This document shows positions 43,201-57,900 of a DNA stretch of 64,000 nt, piece by piece (position 1 is the first letter of the stretch; the number at the start of each line of letters is the position of its first letter). Below the pieces are notes generated by a model, which was given only the letters and a program-made list of their open reading frames with translations, searched no databases and had not been told where the DNA came from. The translations under genes were made by a program, and so were the position numbers. Source of the stretch: Siphlonurus alternatus (Eukaryota > Arthropoda > Insecta > Ephemeroptera > Siphlonuridae); the NCBI GenBank assembly GCA_949825025.1, contig OX463778.1, positions 13,726,171 through 13,790,170 of the forward strand, given 5' to 3'.

Positions 43201-45669
43201 GTATACGAGGTCTGCATACGCTAAGACTGTCGCATAATATTACAGTATAACATCTCAAAGTGTACACTGCTAACAGGTGCTAACAATTACGAATTAACAT
43301 TAATTTTGAACCATCAGCGGGCAGAGAAAATAAATTATTTAATTTCATCAGATTTATAATTAATAAATTTACAGTGGATCTATATAATGTATATAAATAA
43401 TAATAAAATAATTATAACGTACCCAAACTAACAGACATACGAAATATGATCGTTTACTCAAATAAAAAAAATATTAGGAGCTAATAAATTCAACTGAGTC
43501 ACTGACCATAGTAGCATAGTACCACTGTTTTTTTTTTTATCGTGAATATTCGGATAATCGGATTGTGATCAGCCAATGAGGTCCTTCGTTGCAAACTGTG
43601 CACCAATGATTAGGGACATTACAAACATCCTCAGACGCTGCATGATGAATACTTTTTTTTCCCCCTGTAGAAGTTTAGTATTGTCAGAGCTATTGAGGTA
43701 GGTCATAAATGCCTCCTCATAAGGAATATTATTGCATTTTATTAATAATATATTGCAAACTCTTAATCTTAAAATAAATTAAATCAATATTTGAAACCTT
43801 TCTAATTTATTGATTGAATGACTGTAATTAATTCAAACATCAGCGTGAGAATGTTGCCTAACAAATTACCAAATAATTCAATCATCTGCATATGTTGGTA
43901 TTGACTCTTGCCTAACCATCTTCTTAACCTACAGTAATAAAATACACGCAATGAAGAGTCTTTAATATACAAACACGTTTAATTACATCACATGACATAA
44001 ACAATAAACCCGACTAATTAAAAAGTCAAGGAAGTTATAATAACAGATGAGGGTTGTCATGTGTTATTACTTCAAGATTTCACTTTTGATCACGTGACTC
44101 AGCAAGCTATAGTGGTGACATGTATGAATGTGACTGGTTATGTATAAAAAAAAAGTCACCGCATACTCTCACCTTTTAATAAAAAGGGAGTATAACGTCA
44201 AGTGCACCCTCTCAAGTATTGCCGTACATGCAGACTTGTTGGCATTGCAGGTTTTCTCTACTGCATACCGTACTTGGTACTTGAAGCGTGGGGGCGATCG
44301 TACACGCTGCAGGGTTGAGAAGGGAAAGGAGGCAGACAGCTTCAATTGCAAATTTTATTATAAGGCTATAAAACAAGTGTATAAATTGAGTTATTTTAAT
44401 AATAATAAAAATATTTTAATTATATTATTGTTATAATTTCAATGTTAATAATTTTGAGAGTTATATTGGTGTTTCAATAGGATGGCTTTTTTATTAGTAT
44501 TGTGATAAAAATCAATTTGATTTCTTTATGATATTTTTAAAATATAAAATTAGGGCAAATACTTTTAGGTTGTTATAAAGGTTGCCGTATTTTGCCCTCA
44601 ACTCTCTCTCTCTCTCTCTCACCTAAGCTCACCTTTGTTATAAAAATTATTTATTTAAGTGAATTAGTACTACATAATAAAAAAAATATAATTATAAGTA
44701 CGATAATTATATAGATATTCCCGTAAAGTTGTGTACATTACTTTATGTCGGTTTGAGTTACGGAGTATATTACGCGTATGACTTAATCACTAGTTTTATG
44801 CAAAAGCTCAGTGATTAGCTTACAAGATTTACGTATAACGATAATAAACTATTTTTAAGAGTCTATTATAGATTATATTTATGATATAGTTTCTACGCAA
44901 CAGCTACAATCACGGTTAACCGCCTCCTTCACGCTCACGGAGTACTTATAGCTAAGGATACACAAAGGTTGTTATTGAAATACGACGCTAATAAGAAGTA
45001 ATCCATATCCCTCTTTGCTTGAAGCTTGAATCATGCGGCACAAGGCCATTTCTCTAGCTCGTATATAATGTGTGGAACGTTCGTTCGACTTTCTCCGCTC
45101 AACTTTTCAATCAGTGGGCGTCAGGAATGTCCTCATGCACTACCTAGCACCGAACCCAGGACATACTTACCATTGTCTGCAAAATAATTAGAGTATTTAT
45201 TAAAAAAATGTATGCCCAGGTGTGCAAGAAAAGAATGAAATAAGTTTTGACACATTTTGCGTTCATGCACTAAATTTTCCTAGAAGTTATGCAATTCTCC
45301 TAACACAATGAAAAAATCAATCATTGTGTTACCGTAACACGTTCTTTGTTTTTTTCTGTGGCCGGTAATTAATCATAAAAAAAAAAAAAAAAAAATTCAT
45401 TAATCATAAAAATTTATTTTATTTACATATTGTGCAAAATATATATTATACATTTTAAAAATTTAAATAATTATTAGTAAATATATTGTTTTATTGTTCT
45501 ACAATTTGTACTATACTATTTAGTGAGGAGAAACGAGAAATGCATGCATTACTTATATGGTAAACTTAATATGGTAAATTTTTATATGGTAAATGGATCG
45601 AGCCCATCGAGTTATGAGCAGACTTAGCTGCCGGCTTACTCTCATTGAGAAGAACTGAGCTAATGTCAA
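43200..45669. other. AT-rich intergenic, no gene seen
   Basis: Contains a (CT)n run at 44602-44620 and no supported gene. Confidence 0.45.
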
Positions 45670-46018
45670 TTAAGGGCATTGAGTGTAGCACCGGTAGTTG
45701 GCAACACTGACGTATCTTGACCATGTTAATTTTTGATCATTGCTCATCGGAGTAATTTTTTATTTTTATTTAAAGAAAAGTATTTTTTAGTAATTTTTTA
45801 AATTTACATGCTTTTTTCTAAAATATAAAAAAAAAATACTTTTCTTTAATCAGGCTTTATTTAGCCAAATTGTGCACTTGGGCTACTAATTATCTTGATA
45901 CTACAGCAATCAGCTTAGCTCTAGCATAAAAATTACTCCGAGGAGCAATGATCAAAAATTAATATGGTGAAGATACGTCAGTGTTACCAACTACCGGGGC
46001 TACGCCCAATGCCCTTAA
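45670..46018. mobile_element. TTAA-flanked palindromic MITE, copy 2 (left arm internally deleted)
   Basis: Same termini as 40499-40916 (TTAAGGGCATTGAGTGTAGC ... GCCCTTAA). The left arm lacks about 70 bp present in copy 1. TTAA at both edges. Confidence 0.9.
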
Positions 46019-49000
46019 GTTATATAATTACACTAGTGTTGAGAAACATTGCATGACATATTTTTAAAATTTAATTACATACTATACTTATGAATTTTAA
46101 TGTTGAAGCATTGGAAAATCTACAGTACATAATTGCATTTTCATATCAAATTACAGTATTATGGAACTGCATATGTATTATATATATTTATAAATTGAGT
46201 AAATCCAGTGGTACTATAATCATTTCTATACAGGCTAAAAGATATATAATATTCCAAATTCATTATGAAATTTGACCCTATTACTTTTAAATCCATGCTC
46301 AAAATAATTTTACAAATACCAAATAAAAATATAAAAGAAAACTATTGTCTAATATTTATAAAGATTTAATTAAGATAATGATTTGTTATATATTTAATTG
46401 GTGTGTACAATTATAAATTTATCATTTGACCTCGAATTTTTGATCGCGCCAGGTTATCATTTGTTATAATTCACCATCAATATACAAGGTCATGAGTCAC
46501 ATTAATGTCCTGGGTGGAGTGTGGGTGTCCATGGACAGCGAATGTTCTGTCCAGGATACAATTTCAAACCACCTCGAATTTTTATACAAAAAAGACTAGC
46601 ATGTCACATTCTTTTCGTTAAATCACTTTGCAAAGTCATTTTCAAGTTTTAGTTCATCTACCTCAAGAATTCAATTTCATTTTTAAAAGCTATTGGTGTT
46701 ACTAAATTAGAATGTAAGAAAGTCGGTCATAGTCCGTTTGTTTAAATATGTACTTTTATATTTGATGGTCTAGTACCGTCAATTGCAGGTAATAAGATTT
46801 TGTACATCCTTATTATATAAAATAATTAGGTCTCAATAATGTCCTTGTTCCTATGTCGAACTGAATTAAGCTATTTTGAATAGAGTCATTAATATATTGT
46901 ATGTGTTTTCAAATAAACTTAATTGGCTAATTAAATTGTAATGAACAACAAAAACTTGTTTTATATTTTGTAAGTTTAACAGATTCCTAATTGCCAAGTT
47001 AATTTTTCACTTTACCATGGTTGTTTTGAGACTTGAGCTATATAGACAGCATCTTTATGTGTTATAAGGAAAGCAGCAGCATGATATTTAATTGTATTTT
47101 AATTATATAGAGACTCGATGGAGATATGTATCTTGACAGGGTTTTTTCTGTGTATGAAATCAGTCATGCATCTAACAGAAAGTTGGTTTATATTATATGA
47201 TTTAATGTTAATTCGTATTACGAACGCAGGTATTCAAATTCACTATTAGAAACCTCCTCCCAGCTCGGTTGTTCAGTGAGGCGGTACCGTCGTCGTCACA
47301 CGTCTGCGAGATTCCAAGAGCGTCTTTGTGAACGCCGGACACGTCAATTGTCCACGCCGGGGGGCCATCAGCGGGCAAGGCCAAGGGCGGGTGGCGTGGG
47401 AGACAACTTGGGGGGCGTGACGTCACGCGTGAAAATAATCGCATCGGTGGAACGAAATAAGATGAATCAGATTTAGTGATAACCTATTCATTTGATTATA
47501 TTTGTAGGTTACGGATGTCACGATTTGCAATATTTCAAGTTTATTAATTAAAATTTTCATGCTAAAATAAATTAACTTGATAATTTAACCATCATGTTTT
47601 AGGATCTCTTCTGTGTTGGTTTAAGAAAACGTAAAATTGAAATTATACCAGAGAATTTTAATACTCTTTATTTTTATTATTTAATAATTGTTTATATTTT
47701 TGATATTTCATATAGAGGACATAATTATTTAAAAACGCTAATATTTTTTAGTTAACACGATTTAACTCATGAAATTTGTCTAGTTCTGTTGGTACCAATT
47801 TCAGAAATCCCAATACATGTACAATGCTTCCTCACATAAAAATTGCACTACAATTTATATAGTATTTATATATAATATATATAGTCCTCACGTTTACAAC
47901 CTTAGATAAAGTGCGTGCTCGGCATTTGCGGCAGCCCACACGCATGCTTAGCTGTGGGATAAGCGACTGAGTGCATATTATAGCAGGCTTTTGACTTGAA
48001 ACAACATTTGCTGATAGCCAGAAAATTGCTGCAGCGTCGTAATATAATCGTGGCGATTGTTATTGCTGGATTGCAAAAATTTCTTCCTTGAGAAATGTCT
48101 GTCATTGACTTGAGTATATTAATATAAGTAGTTGAAGTAGATTCAAGATATGCAAATTTTATACATTAACCAGAATATTCACAATTGTATGGGGGCTGTT
48201 TTAAAGTATAAATGTATTTAGAACTTAAAATCAAAGACTCGGAGGGAAGTCTTTGCTTAAAATATTTAACCATGTATGCTGATATAGAAACCGATTTGAT
48301 AAAATATTGCGAATATAATAAAATTATTTCTTTTCTTTGGGACTAGCAGAGTTACAATAATCTCAAGCAATTTACCATATTAATATGCCATACTATCACA
48401 TAAATATCAACTTTCAAAAGCGGCATCAAAGACTTTGTTTGCAAGTAAAGCAGCCCGGTAAAACAGGATACATCGGCACGTGATTAGCGCCCATAATATT
48501 GGAATCAGTCCAGCAGGGGAAAATGTGCGTGAGGCGGGCCGACATTTGACACCGTCTTCATTCGGACGGTAAATTAGCCACAGATCTTATCGAGGTATGG
48601 GCCGAATTGAACAGAGAAAACAGAATCCTCAGCACACGGTGAAACCAGGTGTAATGATACGTCATAAATTGGTAAAAAAAAAATGTAGAGAGAAATTGTT
48701 AGACATAACAGTTTTGTCATTATAATGTGTAACAATGCAACAGTGCATGTTCACGTTATTAAGTGAGAGTGTACAAATATATAATGTGTAATAAAAGGAA
48801 TTAGTTAACAAGAGTGTTTAATTAAATCCATGACCTGCCTCTATAATATGTAAGAAAAGAAAATTAAGTATTTAGTACACGTGTACTATAATACAATTTA
48901 TAAAAAGAAATCGTACTTTTTATATGGTCTGTATGAAGACACTTCTTTTCATTTTTAGTAATTTTCTTACAGCAAAATTTTACAGTAATTATTAATTTCT

Positions 49001-50380
49001 GCTCCACCTATATATTAACAAGTGTATGGAATGTATAGATCACCCATGGAGATATGAGTTTCGCAAATTATTTATTTCATCAGCAACGCGATACCTTGCA
49101 TTAGCATGGAATATCTTTTGGTACTAAAGTCATATTCATTTATATAGGAATGATTTTACGTCACGAACCTTTTCCTTTGTCCCCCAATACATTACACTAT
49201 AAATGGGAGGGTCACCGTCAAGTCCTTCCTAAATTAATATGAGTTTAGCACTTTACTTCAGCAGCTTCAGCCCGTCAAATTCACTGATAAACCAAAAGTG
49301 GCATTTCTGACAAAGACTTTTGCGATTCCCTCGGTAACATGCTGGCAAGTTGAGAGCGATGTGTTTGCTCGCGGGGAACATAACCACGGGAGGGAGTGCA
49401 CGCGGAGGACACACGGACGCACGACCACGAGAGCCCTCAGGAAGTCACGGTGAATCACCTGCAAAGTCAACCTGAGACTTTGCGGTACTTTGAATAAAAG
49501 GAATGTTCCGAGGATTCATATCTCTTGCAAAGGTACGCCAAAAGTGCATTAGGGACGGGAAAAAAATGAAAATTTAGAATTATTTACAAAAAAAGGTAAA
49601 GATTATGCAGATATCGTTTCGGTATTTACAACGTACTTTACTGAGATCTCTTGTTAGAGTACATAGCGTACACGAAGGAAAACGGGGAAATTTATGAATA
49701 AATTTTTCAAGATTTTGAATTCCATTGATGTAGATACCGTGTTTTGCCACTACCATGTCAGACGATCGAACCTATACTGAAGAAAGTATTGGTGGATAAG
49801 GTACAGGTCGTAAAAATGACACTGTATGTTGAGCAATAAACATTCCATTATATAGCTTTCACGAACAGTATATTACATTATAAAAATAATTTTAATAATA
49901 AAATAATGATTTACTGCTAATTAATTTAATTAATAATTATTATATAAAATAAAGAAATAATAGCTCTTGGCGACTTCTTAAAAAACGAAATCGTTCGTTA
50001 TAAAATGTTAATATATATTTACGATTCTGTGGTAATGCGAATACAATATTGTAAATAGAGAGCTCAAACGTTGCACATCACAGTTTTATTTTGACTTATC
50101 ATGAATCTTGAATACCACATTACGAGATCTTCATATCTTTATTCAAAATAAGAGAAAGGAACATGAAATTTTTGCTGCGTAACACATGCAGCTCTAACAT
50201 GCAGCACTTTTTAATTTAAAAAAAAGTGTCATTTTTTTTTAAAAATTTGCATAGGATTGTTATTTTTTTTTAGACAATATTACTGTATGTATAGAAACGG
50301 GTTTACAGTTATTTGAGTGTAATTCCATTAGTACTCGGCTGGTATTTAATGAATTACTCTCGCGTGTATTAATAATACCG
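46019..50380. other. Intergenic DNA with two GC-rich islets
   Basis: Islets at 47260-47430 (with GTGACGTCACG) and 49320-49450. No supported exon or RNA gene. Confidence 0.4.
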
Positions 50381-50454
50381 ACCTTTGCTGGCAGCCCTGC
50401 AGGGAGAAAAGTGTGCGCCCAAGACTTTCACTGGTGGGCGCCGGGCCAGCTTAC

Positions 50455-50520
50455 CTGGCAGGTTGGTGACGCCACCGGCAACCACAGCAGCTACAGCTGA
50501 TCTCATGTCTTGACTAAATC
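50455..50520 (-). other. Candidate 5' exon with canonical donor
   Basis: The minus strand reads ATG at 50506, then MRSAVAAVVAGGVTNLP and CTGCCAG|GTAAGC, a textbook donor, in a GC-rich islet. It could be a first exon (UTR or alternative start) of the large gene about 20 kb downstream. Its phase 1 end does not match the phase needed at 30139 if both are coding, so an intermediate exon or UTR use is required. Confidence 0.28.
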
Positions 50521-52206
50521 GACTTCCTATCTAGCCAAAACTCTCAATTTTCAATAGTATAAATTTAATGTGGTAACTAGTGTAGCGGTCTGTCAAATTT
50601 TCAGCCCGAGGGAAGAAATTCAAAACTTATCTCCTCATGCAGATGCCCTCACCCCTATTTTATCAAAATCGGACCTTTCTTTGGTCCAAGAAAATTGACA
50701 TATTATATATGGTGAACGTGAGATTTCTTCTCGTGTGGTCTCTGAGTTCTGAGATTTTGGTTACTGGTTTTATTTGTCTTGTTTTGCTGCGCCATTGAAA
50801 TTTAATTGGAAAGCCAAACAGTAGAGTTAATAACAATGAGAGAAACAGAGCAACTGATGGTCAGGCACATAATTGTTTTGTAATTCAGTGTTTCTCATTC
50901 ATGAATACCAACTGTATGAAAGTAGGACTGCATGCTGAACAATTAATATAGCCATTTTGCATTCAAACTATATATGCCAAAATCCAAAAAGGAGGTTGCA
51001 TCGTTGCATCTCTTTCATACTGCAATCTTAACGGCAAGTAAATGGTAAAATTGTGGAGAGAGGATTAATTTTTTGCGATTCGAAGAAAAAATATCATCGC
51101 TCATCATTGCATGTATTGGTGTCACTTTATAACAATCATTGATAAACAAAAGTATCGTGAGCTGAGAGAGTGAGCTGTGTGTCACCAGTTAGTGTGAATG
51201 TTGAATGAATACAAACTGACTCTCATCATGGCACACATATACCCATGCACACAATATAATATGGACATAGACTGCTGATATACGGCTTATTTATTCTCTG
51301 CAACAAACCAACTTTCGTTACAAAAGACTTTCAAGAAAAATTTAATACCATTCACTCATAATTTTACAGTAAATAACAACTTATTATATACTTTAATATA
51401 ATATTTATCTTATTATTATATTAAAATCACTGAACCGAAGTTATATTGTTTTGTTTTCATTAAATTAATTCATAAATAATTACATTAGTTATAAAATTTT
51501 GATACAACATTCGTTAAAAATATTAATTAAAATAAATTTGAAAAGGAAAACGGAAGTATAATATACCAATTATAATTAAAATTGAAGTTTTTTTTTTAAA
51601 ATAATATATTGAAGTGATAAAATTTTAAATATTCCTTATGTCCGTTTTGTATGCATAATATATCAAGGTCCATGAAATTTCTCGCCAGATGGAAAGTATA
51701 TACTCGGATATGTATGATCTCACATCCACCCTCCTTCTTTGCCAGCTGCAAAACAACTTTCACTCACAAGGACGCGGTTCGAGTCTCGCCTGGCGCACTC
51801 ATGGCGGTGAATATAATAATAATCGGGAGCACGAGTTCCCCCCCCCCTTCCCTCCTACCTGCGGGGAAGCGCTTGAGAACACGTGCCAATTGCCACGAAA
51901 TTTTTAACAACAATACACCGCAACAATGTTTCCAATACCAATTAAAATGTTAATCAATGTAACAGATTGCATGAAGTGGTTGTGTTTTTCATGTTGTATT
52001 ATTGCATCGTGCGAGGTTAACCAACTTATAGATTTTATTTAGAGCAACAGTTTTAAAATAAAAAGGAGGACTCATCATGGTTTATTATTAATCGTATCTT
52101 TAATCAACCGTGTAATATCTATGTAAATATAATTTCTCAACTTGCAAGAAAAATCTAGTTTATTTTCAATGCAATTAAGCATAAAATTATAATTTTACGA
52201 ATTTAT

Positions 52207-52335
<129 letters not shown>

Positions 52336-55059
52336 ATATAATATGTATAGTTGAAGGGATTAATTTTGGTTCAATTTTTAACTGACATTAAAACTGTGTC
52401 GACTGTGTCCTCACAATCAGTACTACAAGCTTGCATTTCTTAAATTATAATTTGAAAGTAATATAAAACTTGAAGCAAGAGAGGGACTTAAGAAAAGGTG
52501 ACTTGAACACCTTTCTCCATCCACTTCAACTAAAAAAAAATGTTAATTTTACTTGAGGCGTTCATAAATTAAACGTTTTTTAATATTTACTGACGAGATG
52601 AGTAATTTTGATTGCACGGCGTAGTATTATTATTAGAATTAGGCTTGCAGTGCTTGCACTATGAAGCGCACTTCCGGTTTTGTGGGTGACGAAGGGGGGA
52701 ATCCGACCCCCCTCTACACATGAGAGGTGACCAAATTTGAGGGGTCATCCAGCTGATCTGCTTACACTGTTATTTACCTTTTATATAGAGACAATGCGAA
52801 TACAGTGGCAAATCAGCATTTATTTTCATTTACATCGTAAATTTACGAAAACTTCTTAAATTACAATTTTTATATCTTATTTATTTTCATATTCATCAAA
52901 CTTTATACACAAATCTATTCTTATGTAAATTCTTTAACTCTAAATTAACTCTGAATATTTGCAATATACGGGTACGCCCCCCATATCAAAAATTCAGAAC
53001 ATATTTTATTGGTTCTTAAACGAGTCACTTGTCTAATAAATTTAGCTTTACATTTTTTTTTTATTATAAAACAACAAACCATATGCGTGAATATTATAAC
53101 AATCAGTTGGCCTGAATGTTTGCAAAGTGAGTATAACGAGAGTGAACGGCACACAAGGGCGTGTTAGATACATTATAACGTATTTTAGTTGGTGGCGGTG
53201 GCACAGACGACGGTGGTGGGCCTGGCCGAGCCACGTTGGTAATGAAACCAGGTGAACTGGTGGACAGAAAGTTTGCTATAACCAAGAGCTAGCTTGTTGG
53301 GGCTTACGACAGCAAGTTGTAGCAACGACCCACGCGGGCCGCTAGCCACTGCAAGCAACGATCTCTCTGCAACAAACGAACGCTATGCTCCGATTGTCGC
53401 CAGAACACGTACGACTTCAATATAACATCCCCTCATTTTGCCGTGCCTCACTGACCACTAGTTACACAACTATATGACTGTTTTCTTGGCAATCCCTTAC
53501 TTATATTATAGCTTAGGCACTCCTCAATATACTTTTACACATGCCAGATTTTCATTTTCTATAAAACTATGAAGAGAGTTACGCTATGGAGATTCAAGGA
53601 AGGAGAGTAAATTTATTAAATATGTAACCGGATCATTTCCTATTACTCAATATACGAGAGTAAATACACGTAAATACCCAGAGGAAAATAAATTGTGGAT
53701 AGTGGGGGTTAATTAATATGTTTACTAACTTGCTTTATTTTATTGATGATAAATAGTCATGTCGAAACTCGTCTATTATTTTGTAATATAAAATTCAAAA
53801 CAAACAAAACTATAATTAGAAAATGAAACACCTATTTTGAAAAATATGAAGTTAAAAATATACTCAGTAAAAGCTGTCATCGACAATAAAAATTAATGCT
53901 GTATTTTTCCAACAAAATATTTTAGATTCACAGGGAGATTAAGAATCATGTTACTACTTTAGAACACGTATTCTAGTAGTTTTTTTTTTTTATTATTTTT
54001 TAGCAAGGATTTCCCTTCTATTTTATTTACCTGCAATGTCTCCATGCAGTTTTATTGTGGCCGGCTAGACCAGCAGACCTTTTTGTATTCTGGCTAGACT
54101 GTGGTTTTGTACTGGGTGGTATTTGCGCAAGCTTACAAAGTCCCACCGACATAATGGCAAGTTCCTGAGTAGAACCTTTCTTTCGGTGTAACACAAAGGA
54201 ATTAAGTCCTACCCTGGATGAGCGGCACCCACGTAATGTAAATGCGATAGTGCACTTAACACGCAGGTATATCAGGTTTATTGCAGATTGACGCCTAAAA
54301 CACCGCATGATTACCTGTCAATAATAAACTGCAACCAGAAGAACGCGAACTACGTGAAGCTGAATTTCAACATTAGATTAACATTTAAAAAAAAAATAGT
54401 TTTGTACCTTAAACGTCTGGACTTAGATATATAGGTTAACCTTTTAACTATCAGTAATCCCTAAATGCCTAAATTTTATATATGGTTGGAAATTGAATTA
54501 AGATTTTTATGTAAAAAAACAAAAAACGTGGATTGTAAGAAATTCATATATATAGAAACAAAAATTAATTTAATTTGTTTGAAGAGCAGGTGTAGACTTT
54601 ATATAGATGTGAATTTCTTACTTTTATGTGGGAATTTTTTTGTATAACAAAAAAACCTTTGTGTGTAAAAAAAAAGCAAGACAAGAATATTACGTAATTC
54701 CACATTTATAACTAAAATATTATTTTTTTATATTTAATTTTATATCATAATAATTATATTTCCTTGCATTACGCCATCATACATGCATGTGTATGATGAT
54801 AAGTAACTTCACACTCTCATACAAGAGTCAAGAGACATTCCTCTGCTACAAGTTACATTGACGCGGTAAAGTAATTATACAAGTGTATGGAAATATGCAT
54901 GCATTTACTTGCATACATACATCACACTTGCACTTGCACGTAAAAAAAAAGAAACATTGATGGCAGACGGAAAAAAATAGTTACGACTAAGTAGTAAAAC
55001 AAAAGACACCGTCGGTGATTATTTTTGCCAGTTTTGTTGGAGTGGATTGGTTACAGTGC

Positions 55060-55260
55060 TGGGGAGATTTTCTACTGCTGCTGGCCGGTCTCTTCGTGAC
55101 TCCACGGCCGCTCTTGGTGAGGAGGAGGCAGACGGGGGGCAGACAACGCCGCCGCGGAGCACCGAAGGTCGCTCAACACCGAGATTCACGCGAGTCACCA
55201 TGACGTCACGAAACCAATTACTATCGCTCGTACTGTACACCATCACCACCCTATGGCCCT
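55060..55260. promoter_or_regulatory. GC-rich islet with CRE palindrome
   Basis: GC-rich block with ATGACGTCACG at about 55199. ORFs are open on both strands and none is domain-like. Likely a regulatory element. Confidence 0.28.
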
Positions 55261-55571
55261 GAACCTTTCTTGTCTTGATGCTGCTGCTGCTTGGCAACGC
55301 CTCTATATACAGATCCAAGTAAATAAGTTCTATATAAATAGTATATACACAGTCCAGTAAAGTGATTTTAACGTCCGTCTATAAAGTCAAAGTCATTGAA
55401 TTTAACATTGTAGTATTATGTAACAAATTTGATAGTTGATGTATTTATTTAATGTTCACAACTTAATTGAAGCTGTGGAGCTAGAGCGTTCTGTTATATG
55501 AGTATTATGGCTTAAATTAGCTGGTGCTATATATAGTAAAAGCTGTACATGTGCAATTATTATAAAGTTGC

Positions 55572-55789
55572 TTAAAGGTGGATTCAGATGGCGGCAACGG
55601 CGACGCGGCGCGATTTTAACTTAAAAGCTGCGAAATCCTATGCGGCGGCGAATTCGCAGGTAATCGCGTTAATTACGATGCTCTTTTTCTTTTAATCGCC
55701 CAATATGGCCGCCAATGGATGTTACAGCAAATGCGCATTAATTCGCGTCGCGCCGCGTGATAAAAACCGCCATCTGAATGCACCTTTAC
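55572..55789. mobile_element. MITE, TTAAAGGTG family, intergenic copy
   Basis: CTTAAAGGTGGATTCAGATGG ... CCATCTGAATGCACCTTTA. The interior is near-identical in layout to 17663-17893 (AATTACGATGCTCTTTTT, AATGGATGTTACAGCAA). Confidence 0.88.
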
Positions 55790-57719
55790 AAATAAGCGAT
55801 CGAGGAATATATTAAAGATCAAAACATTATTTTACAAGCAATTCATGAACTTGTGCTATTTTTGTCTGACATAATAATTATAATAAAATTTAATAATAGT
55901 ACAAGAAAATAAAATAAAATAATAAAATAAAACAACAAACATTAAAAAAAAAGAGTAAATACACACGCAGATTTGCATAAACATTGCTTTTTTCTTCTTT
56001 TTTAGTGAAGTTGCAATATCTGCACATGAAACTCAAACTTCTATCACCATATTAAATGTCATAATTATTGATGCATACGATTAATAATATAATTAATTTT
56101 GAGCATATTCTGTTAACAAGGTACGTCATGCAAAACTGGCGTGAATTCTAATGTACACCTGCTGCGCATTCTATAGCGTAACAACAATACTGCAACAATG
56201 CACACCAAGTGTTGCTACTATCTGAAAACAAAAATCTTAATTCTATTGTTATGCGTAGAGAAAAATGCAACACATTTATATTTAAAGTAACTTAGCTCAT
56301 ACCATGTAATATAGTTTTATCAATTTCGATAATAAGAACGCATGCTGTAAGAAAATCTGCCAGTGACTTTTTTTTTTCTCTCAGGAGAGAGAATAACCTC
56401 TGACAACGCATGTGAGGCGTGTAAATAAATAAAATAGTATGTGAGGAGTGCTTGAGACTTCCTAAAGAAAGCTGTGCCAATATTTGAGAAGTATATCCGC
56501 TATATAACGTCATAAAATATACGGGATTTTGATAATCTCAGATGTTATTTAATTTAATATTTAATCAATTCACCATTTGGTATACAATACATATTCTACT
56601 TATGATAACTTTGTTTAATCGATTTTCCGGTCATGGGCTTACTCAAAATCAAGTAATAGGCATGTGTTTTAGCAAATCCATCCCAACATTTTACTTGTGA
56701 ATTGATTGAGAAACCCCCAGATAGGATGACATATGGTTGATTTTCGTCTAAAGGAAGTGCAATTGGTCTAAAGCCAGGAAAACCAAGCACTCAAGTTCTT
56801 GGCACTGCATCCATGGGTGTAAAATCGCAACGAGTTTTTCCTGCACGAGGTGGAGTATTATAGCGAGATTTTTGTCACATTATTCAACAACATGATGCTC
56901 GGCGATGCTTGACTTCGGTGATCTCATGAGAACCGGTCAACGCACTTACGGCAACACTCCCCACTCTTGTCTAATTTATATGAGTCTGACGACATATAAA
57001 TCCCTGATGCAGTCGACTGCATTTCCTGATAAATATATGCTTCGTCTTAAAACAAGAAAAATAATCTTATAAATAATTACTCATGCATTTCCATTGCATG
57101 CTATTATACCTGATAGAAGGTCTCATTATATATATATCTAATTTAATTATCTACATCAATTTAGGGAGGACAATTTTTCAAATACTATAATATAATTTCG
57201 TAAAAAAAATGACATAAATTCAACTAAAAAAAAAACGACATAAATTCAACTAAAAAAAAACTTGAAGGCGCGTGATGTGTATGACAATAATATATAATTA
57301 TGTTAGAAGTTAGAATTAATTGTTTTCAAATTATGCGTACACATGACTGTTGCTGTCACATGTATGCACCAAAGTTAGCACTCAACATAAATAACTCACA
57401 CTATTTAAAAGATTCACATATCGTTTGCAAAGTGTTTAGGAAAGTTACAAGGTTATATAGCACATTATCTGTCATTTGTATATGCTTGAGTCTAAGCAGT
57501 GAAAAAAAAAAGTGGTGGGAGGTCCAAAATTTGAGTTCCCACATTGATTAGCAGCAGTGTGTTGTTAAAATGGGCAGGTCCAATTTGTATAAACATAACT
57601 GAATAGCAAACAACAAAACGGATACACACATAAACTGTTTTTATGTATTTTTATAAAATGTAATTCAGGTTATATTCTGGTATTTTAAAGTAGAATAATT
57701 TTTATAAATAAAAAAAATT
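55790..57719. other. AT-rich intergenic, no gene seen
   Basis: Only a small tandem duplication (GACATAAATTCAACTAAAAA twice, 57209-57260) stands out. Confidence 0.45.
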
Positions 57720-57798
57720 CCGCCAACATTTTACGAGGAAAAGTCTTGAGAGCCGAAATATTAGCGGATGGCTCGCGGCCCAACGGCTACCAGTTCAC

Positions 57799-57900
57799 CT
57801 TGTGAGCGGCTTTGGAGGAGGAGACTCGCGTGACTTTCGTGCCTCGGCCACCCTGCGTGACGTCACCACACCCCTGTGTGATCTGGGTCATATGTGGGTG
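57799..57900 (-). other. GC-rich islet with CRE and minus-strand donor
   Basis: The minus strand carries GTGACGTCACG and ends in GCTCACAAG|GTGAAC. Possible 5' exon or enhancer; unproven. Confidence 0.25.

Noticed and set aside
44140..44436. 98-codon plus-strand ORF
   Set aside because: No recognisable domain; it ends in AT-rich low-complexity sequence.
51770..51800. GGTTCGAGTC, B-box-like
   Set aside because: No matching A-box at the right distance and no acceptor-stem pairing.
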